From: Achromobacter anxifer
Lineage (GTDB): Bacteria > Pseudomonadota > Gammaproteobacteria > Burkholderiales > Burkholderiaceae_B
Length of the DNA: 64,000 nt
Assembly (NCBI RefSeq): GCF_903652925.1
Contig: NZ_CAHLAR010000003.1
Location: forward strand, 434,001-498,000
Direction of reading: 5' to 3'
Shown piece by piece: positions 24,649-35,599 of this stretch. Below the pieces are notes generated by a model that ran no database searches, had not been told where the DNA came from, and worked only from the letters and a program-made list of their open reading frames with translations. How positions within the stretch are numbered: the stretch's first letter is position 1; every line of letters starts with the position of its first letter. The position numbers were made by a program, and so were the translations under genes.

Positions 24649-26018
24649 CACCGGCCGGACTGCCCGCCGGCATCGCGCAACTGCGCGCCGCCCTGCTGCG
24701 AGGCGAGTTCAGCCTGGGCGAAGCCCTTTCCAGACAGCGTGCGGCATTCGCCGCGGACACGCGGCACAGCTGCTGCGCGCTGTTCGATCCCCCCGAAAAG
24801 TTGCCCGACCTGTCGTTGCCGCTGGCCGGCGTGGGCCTGGCGCACAAGGACATTTATGCGCTGGCCGGCCGCGCGCCAGGCTGTGGCACGCAACCTGGCG
24901 CCGCAGCGCCGCAGGCCTCGGCCGCGACGTTGATCCGCCGGCTGGATCGCGCCGGCAGCCTCCCCCTGGCCGCGCTGGTCATGGCGGAACATGCTTGCGG
25001 CGCCACCGGCGAGAATCCGCATTTCCCCCTGCCCCAGAATCCGCTCGACGCGCAAGCGGCCGTGGGCGGATCCTCCAGCGGATCGGCGGTCGCCGTGGCC
25101 GCGGGCCTCTGCTACGGCTCGCTGGGCAGCGACACGGCGGGCTCGGTGCGCATCCCCGCCGCGACCTGCGGCATCCTGGGCCTCAAGCCAACCAGAGGGC
25201 TGCTGCCCACGCAGGGCATCGCGCCCCTGGCGCCCAGCCTGGACACGGCCGGCATTCTTGCGCGCAGCGCCGCCGACGCGGCGCTGCTGCTGGAAAACCT
25301 GGTCGCTCCAGCCCAGGCGCGGCGCCTGTTCCCGCAAGGCGCCGCCATGTTTGCCGGCGCGCCGGCGCGGGCGGATTGGCGCGTCGCGACCTGCTGGGAA
25401 CATCCGAATTCCGCCGTGGCGCTGGACGGCGACGTCGGCCAAGCCTTGCAAGACCTGGTGGACGCCCTGCCGCCAGGCACGGCGCGGACCGCGGCCACGC
25501 TCGACGACCTGTCGACCTGGACCCGGCTTGCGGACACGCTGCTGCACGCCGAAGCCGCCGCCGTGCACCATGCGGCCCTGCGCGCCGAAGCACCGCCGCT
25601 GACGCCGCTGACGAGAACCGTCGCGCTGGCCGGCGCGGCCCTGCCCGCTCCCTGGTACATCGAAGCGCTGCGCCAACGCGGCGCGCAGGCTCGCCGGTTC
25701 ATCGCGCAAGCGCTGCGCCGTGCCGATCTGCTGCTGACACCCGCGCTGCCGCGCGGCGTCCCCGACTGGCGCCACGTGCTGACCACTTCGGCCGAATTCG
25801 AACCACGCCGCCTGCTCGACCTGTTTTCCTGGATGTCCTTCGTCAATTACCTGGGACTGCCCGCCATCGTCTTTCCGATCGGGCTGGATGGACGCGGACG
25901 CCCCATCAGCGTTCAAGCCATCGCCCGGCCCGGACAGGAAGCCCGCCTGCTGGCGTTCGCGCACCACGTGGAGCAGGCGCATCCCTGCGCGGCTCCTTTC
26001 CTTCCATCCACTCTTTGA
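24645..26018 (+). CDS. Amidase-signature family amidase
   Basis: This 457-residue enzyme has the complete Ser-cisSer-Lys triad: K68 in GLAHKDIYAL, cis-Ser S143 in the Gly/Ser motif AVGGSSSGSAVAVAAG, and nucleophile S167 in GSDTAGSVRIPA. It hydrolyses an amide, releasing ammonia or an amine. The AtzE-like pairing with a small upstream protein suggests a biuret- or ureide-like substrate, which is inference. Next in the operon are a CoA-transferase, a crotonase and an importer. Confidence 0.93.
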   Translation: MTPAGLPAGIAQLRAALLRGEFSLGEALSRQRAAFAADTRHSCCALFDPPEKLPDLSLPLAGVGLAHKDIYALAGRAPGCGTQPGAAAPQASAATLIRRLDRAGSLPLAALVMAEHACGATGENPHFPLPQNPLDAQAAVGGSSSGSAVAVAAGLCYGSLGSDTAGSVRIPAATCGILGLKPTRGLLPTQGIAPLAPSLDTAGILARSAADAALLLENLVAPAQARRLFPQGAAMFAGAPARADWRVATCWEHPNSAVALDGDVGQALQDLVDALPPGTARTAATLDDLSTWTRLADTLLHAEAAAVHHAALRAEAPPLTPLTRTVALAGAALPAPWYIEALRQRGAQARRFIAQALRRADLLLTPALPRGVPDWRHVLTTSAEFEPRRLLDLFSWMSFVNYLGLPAIVFPIGLDGRGRPISVQAIARPGQEARLLAFAHHVEQAHPCAAPFLPSTL

Positions 26019-26028
26019 AGCCGAGACC

Positions 26029-27225
26029 ATGCCACAACTCTCCGCCTCGCCCGCCCTTCGTCGCTTCCGCGTGCTGGACCTTTCCCGCGTGCGCGCCGGC
26101 CCCACCTGCGTGCGCATGCTTGCCGATTTCGGCGCGGACGTGATCCGGATAGAACCGCCCCCCGGAGTCGATCCCAACGAGGCCATGTTCGCGGCGGACC
26201 GCTGGAGCGGAGACTTCCAGAACCTGAACCGCAACAAGCGTTCGCTGACCCTCAACCTGAAGAAGCCCGAAGGCCTGGAGGTGTTCAAGCGCCTGGCCGC
26301 CGAGGCAGACGTGGTGGTCGAAAACTGGCGTCCGGACGTCAAGCAGCGGCTCGGCCTCGACTATGAATCGCTGCGCCTGATCAATCCGCGCCTGGTGCTC
26401 GCCAGCATTTCCGGCTTCGGCCAGAGCGGCCCGTACGCGGGCCGGCCCGGCTTCGACCAGATCATCCAGGGCATGGGCGGCCTGATGTCGGTCACCGGCC
26501 TGCCGGGCCAGGGTCCCGTGCGCGCGGGCCTGGCGGTCGCGGATTCCAGCACCGGGCTGTATGCCGCGCTGGGCATCCTGACCGCGCTGCTGGAACGCGA
26601 GCAATCCGGCCAGGGCCAATGGGTCCATGCCTCGCTGCTGCACGCGCAGATCGCCATGATGGATTTCCAGGCGGCGCGCTACCTCAATGACGGCGACGTG
26701 CCGCGCCAGGAGGGCAACGACCATCCGACCAGCAGCCCGATGGGGCTGTTCCAGGCGAACGACGGCATGTTCAACCTGGGCGCCGCCGGCGAAGGCAACT
26801 GGAAGCGCTTCTGCGCCGCGCTGGAACGGCCGGACTGGGAATCGGATCCGGAATTCGCCACGGAAAAGCTGCGCGTGGCCAATCGGCAGCGCTTGAACCG
26901 CGAGATCCAGGCCGTCTTCCTGCACGCCGACGTGAACCACTGGGTGACGCTGCTGAACGACGCGGGCGTGCCGGCGGGTCCGGTCTATTCCGTGCCGCAG
27001 ATGTTCGACGATCCTCAGGTGCGGCACCTGCAGACCGCCCGCGCCTGCCCGGCGTGGCAAGGCGGCGAGCGCACGCTCATCACCCAGCCGGTCACCCTGG
27101 CCAGGACGCCCGCCGACATCGCCCGCACCGCGCCCGGCTGGGGCGAACACACCGAGGAAATCCTGCTCGAAGCCGGCTACGGCGATGCCGACATCGAACG
27201 CCTGCGCGCGGCCCGCGCCATCTGA
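26029..27225 (+). CDS. CaiB/BaiF-type (class III) CoA-transferase
   Basis: This 398-residue enzyme starts FRVLDLSRVRAGPTCVRMLA and has ADVIRIEPPPGVDPN, NRNKRSLTLNLKKPEG and the catalytic-Asp region GRPGFDQIIQGMGGLM. It moves CoA between carboxylic acids. It follows the amidase by ten bases, so a carboxylate released by the amidase is a natural acceptor. A long linkage of polar residues between the two family domains is normal. Confidence 0.93.
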   Translation: MPQLSASPALRRFRVLDLSRVRAGPTCVRMLADFGADVIRIEPPPGVDPNEAMFAADRWSGDFQNLNRNKRSLTLNLKKPEGLEVFKRLAAEADVVVENWRPDVKQRLGLDYESLRLINPRLVLASISGFGQSGPYAGRPGFDQIIQGMGGLMSVTGLPGQGPVRAGLAVADSSTGLYAALGILTALLEREQSGQGQWVHASLLHAQIAMMDFQAARYLNDGDVPRQEGNDHPTSSPMGLFQANDGMFNLGAAGEGNWKRFCAALERPDWESDPEFATEKLRVANRQRLNREIQAVFLHADVNHWVTLLNDAGVPAGPVYSVPQMFDDPQVRHLQTARACPAWQGGERTLITQPVTLARTPADIARTAPGWGEHTEEILLEAGYGDADIERLRAARAI

Positions 27226-27244
27226 CGCAGCAGCGGAAATCAAC

Positions 27245-28051
27245 ATGACCCAGAGCTCTCCCCCCTCTACCGGCCGTCTGGACATCGCGTTCGACGGCAG
27301 CATCGTGCGCGTGCGCATCGTCAACCCCGCGCGCTACAACGCCATGTCCCTGGCCATGTGGGAAGACCTGGCGCGCGCGCTGCACGCGGCCGCGGAGCAT
27401 GACGGCGCGCGCGCCGTGGTGCTGGCGGGCGAGGGCCAGCGCGCGTTCGTGTCCGGCGCCGACATTTCCGAATTCGCCTCCCAGCGCAAGAACCCCGATC
27501 AGGTGGCGCGCTACGACGCGGCGGTGGCCGCGGCCATGCACGCCCTGAGCGCCTGCCCCCTGCCGGTGATCGCGGCGATACGCGGCATCTGCATGGGCGG
27601 CGGCATGGCGCTGGCGCTGGCATGCGACCTGCGCTACTGCACGCCCGCCTCGCGCTTCCGGATGCCTGCGGGCCGGCTGGGCCTGGGCTATGCGATGGAG
27701 GGCCTGCAACGCATGCGCGACATGCTGGGCACGGCGCGCACCGCCGACCTGTTCCTGACGGCGCGCACCGTGGACGGCCTGGAGGCCGCGCGCATCGGCC
27801 TGGTGCAGGAGGTCTATGACGACGAGGTATTCGACCAGGCCGTCGCCCGGCGCATCGGCGAAGTGGCGGGCAATGCACCGCTGACGCTGCGCGCCGCCAA
27901 GATGGCCTTGCGGCATCTGGCGGGCGAACCCTCGGCGCCGTCCGCGCAAGCAGTGAACACGGCCGTCGGCGCCTGCTTTGTCAGCCGGGACTATCAGGAA
28001 GGGCAGCTAGCCTTCCGCGAAAAGCGGCCGCCGGCCTTTACCGGGAGCTGA
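27245..28051 (+). CDS. Crotonase-fold protein lacking both hydratase glutamates
   Basis: This 268-residue crotonase-superfamily protein has the oxyanion-hole motif SGADISEF and GICMGGGMALALACDLRYC. Aligned to classical enoyl-CoA hydratase, the two catalytic glutamates are replaced by Ala122 (GGGMA) and Ala142 (MPAGRLG). Spacing between them is exactly 20 as in the hydratase. It is unlikely to hydrate enoyl-CoA and may catalyse another crotonase reaction (hydrolysis, decarboxylation or C-C cleavage). It is co-transcribed with the CoA-transferase. Confidence 0.9.
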   Translation: MTQSSPPSTGRLDIAFDGSIVRVRIVNPARYNAMSLAMWEDLARALHAAAEHDGARAVVLAGEGQRAFVSGADISEFASQRKNPDQVARYDAAVAAAMHALSACPLPVIAAIRGICMGGGMALALACDLRYCTPASRFRMPAGRLGLGYAMEGLQRMRDMLGTARTADLFLTARTVDGLEAARIGLVQEVYDDEVFDQAVARRIGEVAGNAPLTLRAAKMALRHLAGEPSAPSAQAVNTAVGACFVSRDYQEGQLAFREKRPPAFTGS

Positions 28052-28131
28052 GCGCGAGCGCGCCCGGCTCCTTCCCGGCGCGGCGCCGCCGCGCCGCTCG
28101 CAGTGTTTATCAAGCAACAAGGGGAAAATGC

Positions 28132-29115
28132 ATGAAAACGCTCCATATCCATAGGATGACCCTGGCGGCCGCGCTCTGCGCCTATGCCGCGGCCAGCCAC
28201 GCAGTCGGCCCGCGTCCCGCGCCCGCGCCGCAAAAGCAGGTCCTGACGGTGGGCTATGTCAAGGTCGGCCATCTTTCGCCCATCATCTTCGTCGCCGACG
28301 AACTGAAGGCCTGCAACGTGGAGGTCAAGCCGGTTGAATTCGTCCGCTATGCCGACGCGCGCACCGCCCTGCTTTCCGGCTCGGTGGATGTCTCCGGCAT
28401 CGGCCCCGCCGATCTGGCGATCGCGCTGGCCCAAGGCAGCCAGAAGCTGGTCGGCCTGTCGGGCGTCGCCTCCTCGCCCAAATACCTGGTGACGCGCAAG
28501 GGCGTCAAGATGGACGACTGGAAGGACCTCGCGGGCAAGCGCATCGGCATCGCGCCCGGATCCGCCGTCTGGTTCCAGTGGGCCGCCATGCTGGCCGAGA
28601 AGGGCGTGCCGTACAACACTTTCACCGCCGTCAACATCCAGGGCGGGGGCACGGCCTTCGTCCAGTCCCTGCAACGCGGCGACGTCGACGCCGTGGCCTT
28701 GTGGGAACCCTTCGAATCGCAGCTGGTCGCCGACGGCAGCGCCTTCTTCGCAAAGAACCTGGAGTACAGCCAGAGCAAGGCGGTCGGCGCCGAACTAGGC
28801 CTGCTCGCGGCCACCCGCGACGCGCTGCGCGACAAGCGCGAGGCGGTCAAGTGCTTCCTGTGGGCCTACAAGAGCGCCGAAGAAAGGCTCGCCAAGGATC
28901 CCGAGGCGTTCGCCGAAGCCTACTCCAAGTACACCGGCCTGCCATTGAACGTCACCCGCGAATCGGCCAAGCTGATCAAGCTGGGCGGCGTGCTGGACCT
29001 GGATCAGTTGCGCCGGCAGGCCAAGACCTTCAACGAACTGGGCGTCATTCCGAAGGACGTGAGCGGACAGATCGACACGGTCTGGGACGAAGGGCTGCTC
29101 AAGGAAATCATGTGA
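28132..29115 (+). CDS. NitT/TauT-family ABC transporter substrate-binding protein
   Basis: This 327-residue exported protein has a signal peptide (MTLAAALCAYAAASHAVG). The fold resembles SsuA/TauA/NrtA binding proteins: VGYVKVGHLSPIIFVADELK, GSVDVSGIGPADLAIALAQG and KDLAGKRIGIAPGSAVWFQW. It delivers a small anionic or heterocyclic compound. AAGGGG precedes the ATG. Permease and ATPase genes follow in order. Confidence 0.92.
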   Translation: MKTLHIHRMTLAAALCAYAAASHAVGPRPAPAPQKQVLTVGYVKVGHLSPIIFVADELKACNVEVKPVEFVRYADARTALLSGSVDVSGIGPADLAIALAQGSQKLVGLSGVASSPKYLVTRKGVKMDDWKDLAGKRIGIAPGSAVWFQWAAMLAEKGVPYNTFTAVNIQGGGTAFVQSLQRGDVDAVALWEPFESQLVADGSAFFAKNLEYSQSKAVGAELGLLAATRDALRDKREAVKCFLWAYKSAEERLAKDPEAFAEAYSKYTGLPLNVTRESAKLIKLGGVLDLDQLRRQAKTFNELGVIPKDVSGQIDTVWDEGLLKEIM

Positions 29116-29164
29116 TTGCGCGGCTGGCGGGCAGCGCGCGCTGCCGCCGGCCAGGGAGACGCAG

Positions 29165-30001
29165 GTGAACGCTTCAACACTGAAATACGCAACGCCGATC
29201 CGCCGCTCCCGCCGCGCGATCGGCCGGGCCGGGCTGGCCCTGGCCGTGCCAGCCCTCATCCTGATCATCTGGCAACTCGCGGGGCAGTCGCCCGACATGG
29301 CCGGCGTGGTCCCCACGCCGGTCCAGGTGGCCCGCGCCTGGTACGCCTGGATCTTCGGCTCCCCGGGCATGGGCCTGAACCCCTACCAGGGCACCTGGGC
29401 GGGCAACGTGCAGTACTCGGCCATGCGCGTGCTGCAGGGCTTTGCGCTGGCCATGCTGCTGGGCATACCGCTGGGCCTGACCATAGGCTGGAGCCGCCTG
29501 GCCTCTCAAACGCTGGACCCGCTGATACAGGGATTGCGGCCGATCCCCATCACGGCCTGGCTGCCTTTCTCCATCGCCCTGTTCGGCATACGCGACATGG
29601 GCTCGATCTTCCTGATCTTCCTGGGCGGCTTCTACGCCATCGTCGTCAACACCACGCAAGGCGCCCGCGACGTCGACCGCAACCTGGTGCGCGCGGCCAG
29701 CATGATGGGCGCCTCGTCGAGCCAGCTGCTGCGCAGGGTCGTCCTGCCCGCGGCTATGCCGGCCATCTTCACCGGGCTGCGCATCGGGCTGGGCATATCC
29801 TGGACGGCAGTGATCGTCTCTGAAATGGTGGCCGTGAAATCGGGCCTGGGCTATGTGCTATGGGACGCCTACTACGTCGGCCGCATGGACATCGTGCTGG
29901 CGGACATGGTTTCCATCGGGCTGATGGGCTTTCTCAGCGACCGCCTGATCGTCATCATCGAACGCCGGGTGCTGGTCTGGCGCATGCTGCAGAACCATTG
30001 A
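29165..30001 (+). CDS. NitT/TauT-family ABC transporter permease
   Basis: This 278-residue permease starts at GTG 29165 after GGAGA. It has six or so membrane segments, and the BPD_transp_1 EAA loop reads RAASMMGASSSQLLRRVVLP. DPLIQGLRPIPITAWLPF is typical of SsuC/TauC. It forms the channel with the adjacent ATPase. Confidence 0.93.
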   Translation: MNASTLKYATPIRRSRRAIGRAGLALAVPALILIIWQLAGQSPDMAGVVPTPVQVARAWYAWIFGSPGMGLNPYQGTWAGNVQYSAMRVLQGFALAMLLGIPLGLTIGWSRLASQTLDPLIQGLRPIPITAWLPFSIALFGIRDMGSIFLIFLGGFYAIVVNTTQGARDVDRNLVRAASMMGASSSQLLRRVVLPAAMPAIFTGLRIGLGISWTAVIVSEMVAVKSGLGYVLWDAYYVGRMDIVLADMVSIGLMGFLSDRLIVIIERRVLVWRMLQNH

Positions 30002-30008
30002 GGGTGCC

Positions 30009-30758
<750 letters not shown>

Positions 30759-30773
30759 CCCCACGGATCCATC

Positions 30774-31658
30774 ATGGCGACTCCCCGTATCCCCCACGCG
30801 TTTTCCGCCGACCCGTCCGACCTGGCCGAACCGGGGCAAGGCAGGATCATGGTGCACCTGGTCATCAACGTCGAGCACTGGCCCTTCGACCAGCCCATGC
30901 CGCGCACCATCATCACCCCGCCCCACGGCCGCGAAACCGTGCCTGACGTACCCAATTTCAGTTGGGCGGAATACGGCATGCGCGCCGGATTGCCGCGCAT
31001 GCTCGCGGCCATCCAGGCGCGCGGCCTGCCCGCGTCCACCAGCTGCAACGCCAGCGTGATCGACGCCTACCCGCGCGCGGCCGAAGCCATGCTCGCCGCG
31101 GGCTGGGAATTCATCGGCCACGGCATGCACCAGAAGTCGCTGAACCAGGCCGACGGCGAAGCCGCGCTCATCGAGTCCTGCCTAGATAAGCTGCGCGCCT
31201 TCACCGGCAGCCGCCCGCGGGGCTGGCTCAGCCCCGGCCTGCGTGAAACGCCCGACACGCCGGACCTGCTGGCCGACGCCGGCGTCGAGTACGTGTGCGA
31301 TTGGGTACTGGACGATCTGCCCAACTGGATGCGCGTCAAGCGCGGCACGTTGATCCAGATGCCCTACAACCTCGAGCTCAACGACTCGGTCATCTACGCC
31401 ATCGAAAAGCACTCCTCTCCGGAGTTCCTGCTGCGGCTGACGCGGACCCTGGAACTGTTCGAACGCGAATGCGAGAACCAGCCCCGCGTGCTGGCGCTGG
31501 GCCTGCACCCCCATCTGATGGGCGTGCCGCACCGCCATGGCTATTTCGAGGAAATGCTGGATCTGCTGATGCGCCACCCCAAGGTGGACTTCATGACCGG
31601 AGGCCAGATCGCCGACTGGTTCAAGCTCCGCCGCCCGCCCCCAGTTTCCGGACGCTAG
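30774..31658 (+). CDS. Polysaccharide-deacetylase-fold enzyme resembling PuuE-type allantoinase
   Basis: This 294-residue NodB-fold protein shares PuuE-like landmarks: VINVEHWPFD (Glu in the position of the first metal-site acid), SWAEYGMRAGLPRML, GHGMHQKSLNQ (metal-binding His), RPRGWLSPGLRET, DWVLDDLPNW and LGLHPHLMGVPHR. PuuE opens the hydantoin ring of allantoin; related proteins act on other cyclic amides. With the amidase and importer it suggests degradation of a nitrogen heterocycle. The precise substrate is unknown. Confidence 0.88.
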   Translation: MATPRIPHAFSADPSDLAEPGQGRIMVHLVINVEHWPFDQPMPRTIITPPHGRETVPDVPNFSWAEYGMRAGLPRMLAAIQARGLPASTSCNASVIDAYPRAAEAMLAAGWEFIGHGMHQKSLNQADGEAALIESCLDKLRAFTGSRPRGWLSPGLRETPDTPDLLADAGVEYVCDWVLDDLPNWMRVKRGTLIQMPYNLELNDSVIYAIEKHSSPEFLLRLTRTLELFERECENQPRVLALGLHPHLMGVPHRHGYFEEMLDLLMRHPKVDFMTGGQIADWFKLRRPPPVSGR

Positions 31659-31663
31659 CCGCC

Positions 31664-32542
31664 ATGCGCACTGCCCTCACCCACGACGGTTACCGCCTCC
31701 ACATGGAAGAAGCCGGACAGGGATCTCCCGTCGTCTTCGTCCATGAATTCGCTGGCGACCATCTCAGCTGGGAACCCCAGCTGCGGGCCTTCGCCCGCCG
31801 CCACCGCTGCATCGCATACGCCGCCCGCGGCTATCCGCCATCAGACGTGCCGCGCGACCCGGCCGCCTATTCCCAGGAAAACGCGGTCCGCGACATCGTC
31901 TCGGCGCTGGACGCCGCCGGCGTCGACAGCGCCCATGTCGTCGGACTGTCCATGGGCGGCTTTGCCGCGCTGCATTTCGGCCTGGCGCACCCGGAACGCG
32001 CCCTGTCGCTCACGATCGCCGGCGCAGGATACGGCGCCCTAGCCTCGGGCCACGCCGCCTTCCGCGACGCCTCGCTACAGGCGGCCGAACGCTTCGAGGC
32101 GCAGGGCAGCGCAGGCTATGGACCGGTCTACGCGGCAGGAGCCGCCCGCGTCCAGTACCAGAACAAGGATCCGCGCGGCTGGCAGGCGTTTGCCGAGGCC
32201 CTCGCCCGCCACGACGCCACCGGCGCCGCCCTGACCCTGCGCGGCGTGCAGGCCGGACGTCCCGCGCTGGACACGCTGGCCGGTCCGCTGGCCAAGCTGG
32301 CGGTGCCGACGCTGATCATCGCCGGCGACGAGGATGACCATGCCCTGGAGCCGGCGCTGTTCCTCAAGCGCACGTTGCCCTGCAGCGGCTTGCTGGTATT
32401 GCCCAAGACCGGCCATACCTTGAACCTGGAAGAGCCCGAAACCTTCAACCGCGCCGTGCTGGACTTCATATCCACGGTCGAGGCCGGCCGCTGGACAGCG
32501 CGCGATCCGCGCGCCACGGGCGAGGTCATGAAGCTGTCCTGA
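31664..32542 (+). CDS. Alpha/beta-fold hydrolase
   Basis: This 292-residue protein has the nucleophile elbow GLSMGGF (after VDSAHVV), an acidic GDEDDH and the catalytic-His motif KTGHTLNLEEPE. The oxyanion segment is VHEFAGDHLSW. Such enzymes in catabolic operons hydrolyse esters, aminoacrylate or diketone intermediates. It is the final gene, five bases after the PuuE-like gene. Confidence 0.92.
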   Translation: MRTALTHDGYRLHMEEAGQGSPVVFVHEFAGDHLSWEPQLRAFARRHRCIAYAARGYPPSDVPRDPAAYSQENAVRDIVSALDAAGVDSAHVVGLSMGGFAALHFGLAHPERALSLTIAGAGYGALASGHAAFRDASLQAAERFEAQGSAGYGPVYAAGAARVQYQNKDPRGWQAFAEALARHDATGAALTLRGVQAGRPALDTLAGPLAKLAVPTLIIAGDEDDHALEPALFLKRTLPCSGLLVLPKTGHTLNLEEPETFNRAVLDFISTVEAGRWTARDPRATGEVMKLS

Positions 32543-32551
32543 GCCCCTCGG

Positions 32552-32591
32552 GCAAACAAAAGCCCGCATTCCCTTGAAGGCAATGCGGGCT
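32552..32591 (-). terminator. Intrinsic terminator of the nitroreductase gene
   Basis: AGCCCGCATT and AATGCGGGCT form a perfect 10-bp stem with an 11-base loop. On the minus strand the stem is followed by TTTGTTTGCC. It lies 46 bases past the nitroreductase stop; the preceding plus-strand gene ends just before and may also use it. Confidence 0.85.
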
Positions 32592-32636
32592 CGGCGATGC
32601 GGGAGCGATACAGGGGCGCCCAAGGCGCCCGACCGC

Positions 32637-33236
32637 TCAACCCACCACGCGGAAGCGCTCGGCGTCGTCCATGAAGGCCTTGGCGCCAAAGCCGTTCTCG
32701 TTGGAACCGAAAGGCATCTGCGCGCGCAGCTTCCAGTAGGCCGGAACGTTCCACTCACGCGCCACGGCGGCGTCGATCAGCGGGTTGTAGTGCTGCAGGC
32801 TGGCGCCCACGCCGGCGCTGGCCAGGGCGCTCCAGGTGGACAGCTGGGCCATGCCGCCCGACTGCTCGGACCAGACAGGGAAGTTGTCCGCGTACAGCGC
32901 GAATTTTTCCTGCAGGCCGCGCACCACGTCCTGGTCTTCGTAGAACAGCACGGTGCCCACGCCGGCGGCGAAGCTCTTGAGCTTGGCTTCGGTCTTGTCG
33001 AAGCCTTCGGCCGGCGCGACCTTGCGCACTTCCTCGATGGCGATGTTCCACAGCTTTTCGCTTTCGGCGCCGAACAGGATCACCGCGCGCGAGCTCTGCG
33101 AGTTGAACGACGAGGGGCTGTGCTTGATCGCTTCCTGGATCAGGGAGGCCAGATCCTCCTTGGAGATCGACAGGTTGCGGCCCAGCGAGTATTGCGTGCG
33201 GCGCTGCTTGAGCGCCTCCAGATAAGCGTTGCTCAT
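32637..33236 (-). CDS. Nitroreductase-family protein
   Basis: This 199-residue flavoprotein has the family elements LKQRRTQYSLGRN near the start, PSSFNSQSSRAVILFG and LASAGVGASLQHYNP. It resembles the small HBN1/YdfN-type nitroreductases that reduce nitro compounds or quinones with NAD(P)H and FMN. ATG 33236 follows GGAAGG. It is divergent from csaA. Regulation is not evident beyond a short inverted repeat in the gap. Confidence 0.92.
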   Translation of the reverse strand: MSNAYLEALKQRRTQYSLGRNLSISKEDLASLIQEAIKHSPSSFNSQSSRAVILFGAESEKLWNIAIEEVRKVAPAEGFDKTEAKLKSFAAGVGTVLFYEDQDVVRGLQEKFALYADNFPVWSEQSGGMAQLSTWSALASAGVGASLQHYNPLIDAAVAREWNVPAYWKLRAQMPFGSNENGFGAKAFMDDAERFRVVG

Positions 33237-33344
33237 GACGATATGGCCTTCCGACGAGTAGATAGGGGAAAATGCATGAGGAATTCTAACGAGCGGCAAT
33301 TGTCCCGAATACGTACACAAGCCAAAAAAGCGTGGTGGCAATCG

Positions 33345-33357
33345 GAACAAACTGTTC
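33345..33357. repeat. Short inverted repeat in nitroreductase/csaA gap
   Basis: GAACA-AAC-TGTTC is a perfect 5-base inverted repeat in the 181-base divergent gap. It could be a regulator site; the arms are short and chance is possible. Confidence 0.3.
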
Positions 33358-33417
33358 TGCCCATGAAGCAAATCAGCTCCTGGTAAGACACGGACCGCGC
33401 CAATTCAAGGAACCCAT

Positions 33418-33789
33418 ATGCACTTCACGCAAGATCCGAACTCCCCGCCCGCCGCCGACATCGGCTTCGACGATTTCCTCAAGGTCGATATCCGCATCGG
33501 CACGATCCAATCCGCCGAGGCCTTTCCCGAGGCGCGCAAGCCCGCCTACAAACTGACGATAGATTTCGGTCCCGGCGTGGGCATCAGGAAGAGTTCGGCG
33601 CAGATCACCGCGCGCTATACGCTGGAGGACCTGGCCGGCAAGCGCGTCATGGCGGTGGTGAATTTTCCGCCGCGCCAGATCGGGCCAGTGAAATCCGAGG
33701 TCCTGGTGCTGGGTTTCGCCGACGAGGCCGGCGGCATCGTGCTGGGCGTGCCGGACGCCGAGGTGCCCAACGGCACGCGGCTGACCTGA
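33418..33789 (+). CDS. csaA: CsaA-type tRNA-binding domain protein
   Basis: This 123-residue protein is the stand-alone OB-fold tRNA-binding domain: FLKVDIRIGTIQSAEAFPEA, DFGPGVGIRKSSAQITARYT, RVMAVVNFPPRQIGPVKSEV and ending GTRLT. Length and sequence match CsaA, a dimeric protein with chaperone-like and tRNA-binding activity. It stands alone between the nitroreductase and the D-amino-acid cluster. Confidence 0.94.
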   Translation: MHFTQDPNSPPAADIGFDDFLKVDIRIGTIQSAEAFPEARKPAYKLTIDFGPGVGIRKSSAQITARYTLEDLAGKRVMAVVNFPPRQIGPVKSEVLVLGFADEAGGIVLGVPDAEVPNGTRLT

Positions 33790-35028
<1,239 letters not shown>

Positions 35029-35057
35029 CCTCCCCTTAGCCTGAGAGAGCCCACACC

Positions 35058-35474
35058 ATGACCTCCATCGCCCGCTACCCCAGCACGCTGCCCCTGCCGT
35101 TCTCCCGCGCCACCCAGGCCGGCGGCTTCCTGTTCCTGTCGGGACAGATCCCTATGGACGCCAACGGCCAGGTCGTGCGCGGCGACATCACCGCCCAGAC
35201 CCATGCCGCCATCGAGCGCATCAAGGAGACCCTGGCCCTGGCGGGCGCCACGCTCAAGGACGTGGTGCGCGTGACGGTGTGGCTGTCGGACCTGGAGCTG
35301 TTCGCCCAGTTCAACGACGCCTACCGCAGCCATTTCTCGTCCGATTTCCCCTCGCGCTCGACGGTCGAGGCCAAACTGGCCATGGGCGTGGACGTCGAGA
35401 TCGAAGTGCAGGCCTGGCTGGGCGCGGCCGTGGGCCGCGGCGGCTTCATGCCGGGCCCCGTGTCCGAAGCCTGA
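35058..35474 (+). CDS. RidA/YjgF-family imine deaminase
   Basis: This 138-residue protein has the family pattern GFLFLSGQIPMD, LALAGATLKDVVRVTVWLSD and FPSRSTVEAKLAMGVDVEIE, with the conserved Arg (PSR) and Glu expected to bind the carboxylate and activate water. It hydrolyses 2-imino acids to 2-keto acids and ammonia, the natural step after the preceding flavin dehydrogenase. 29 bases separate the two genes. Confidence 0.93.
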   Translation: MTSIARYPSTLPLPFSRATQAGGFLFLSGQIPMDANGQVVRGDITAQTHAAIERIKETLALAGATLKDVVRVTVWLSDLELFAQFNDAYRSHFSSDFPSRSTVEAKLAMGVDVEIEVQAWLGAAVGRGGFMPGPVSEA

Positions 35475-35599
35475 GCCCGCGGCGCGGGCCGATTTGATTG
35501 CTAGCCACCGCCTGGCCGGAGCCGGGCGGTGCGGACTTTCCCACGCGCTCGCGGCAACGCCTGCGCCCTCCTGTGCACATCCCTACGCGGAGCGGCAGC

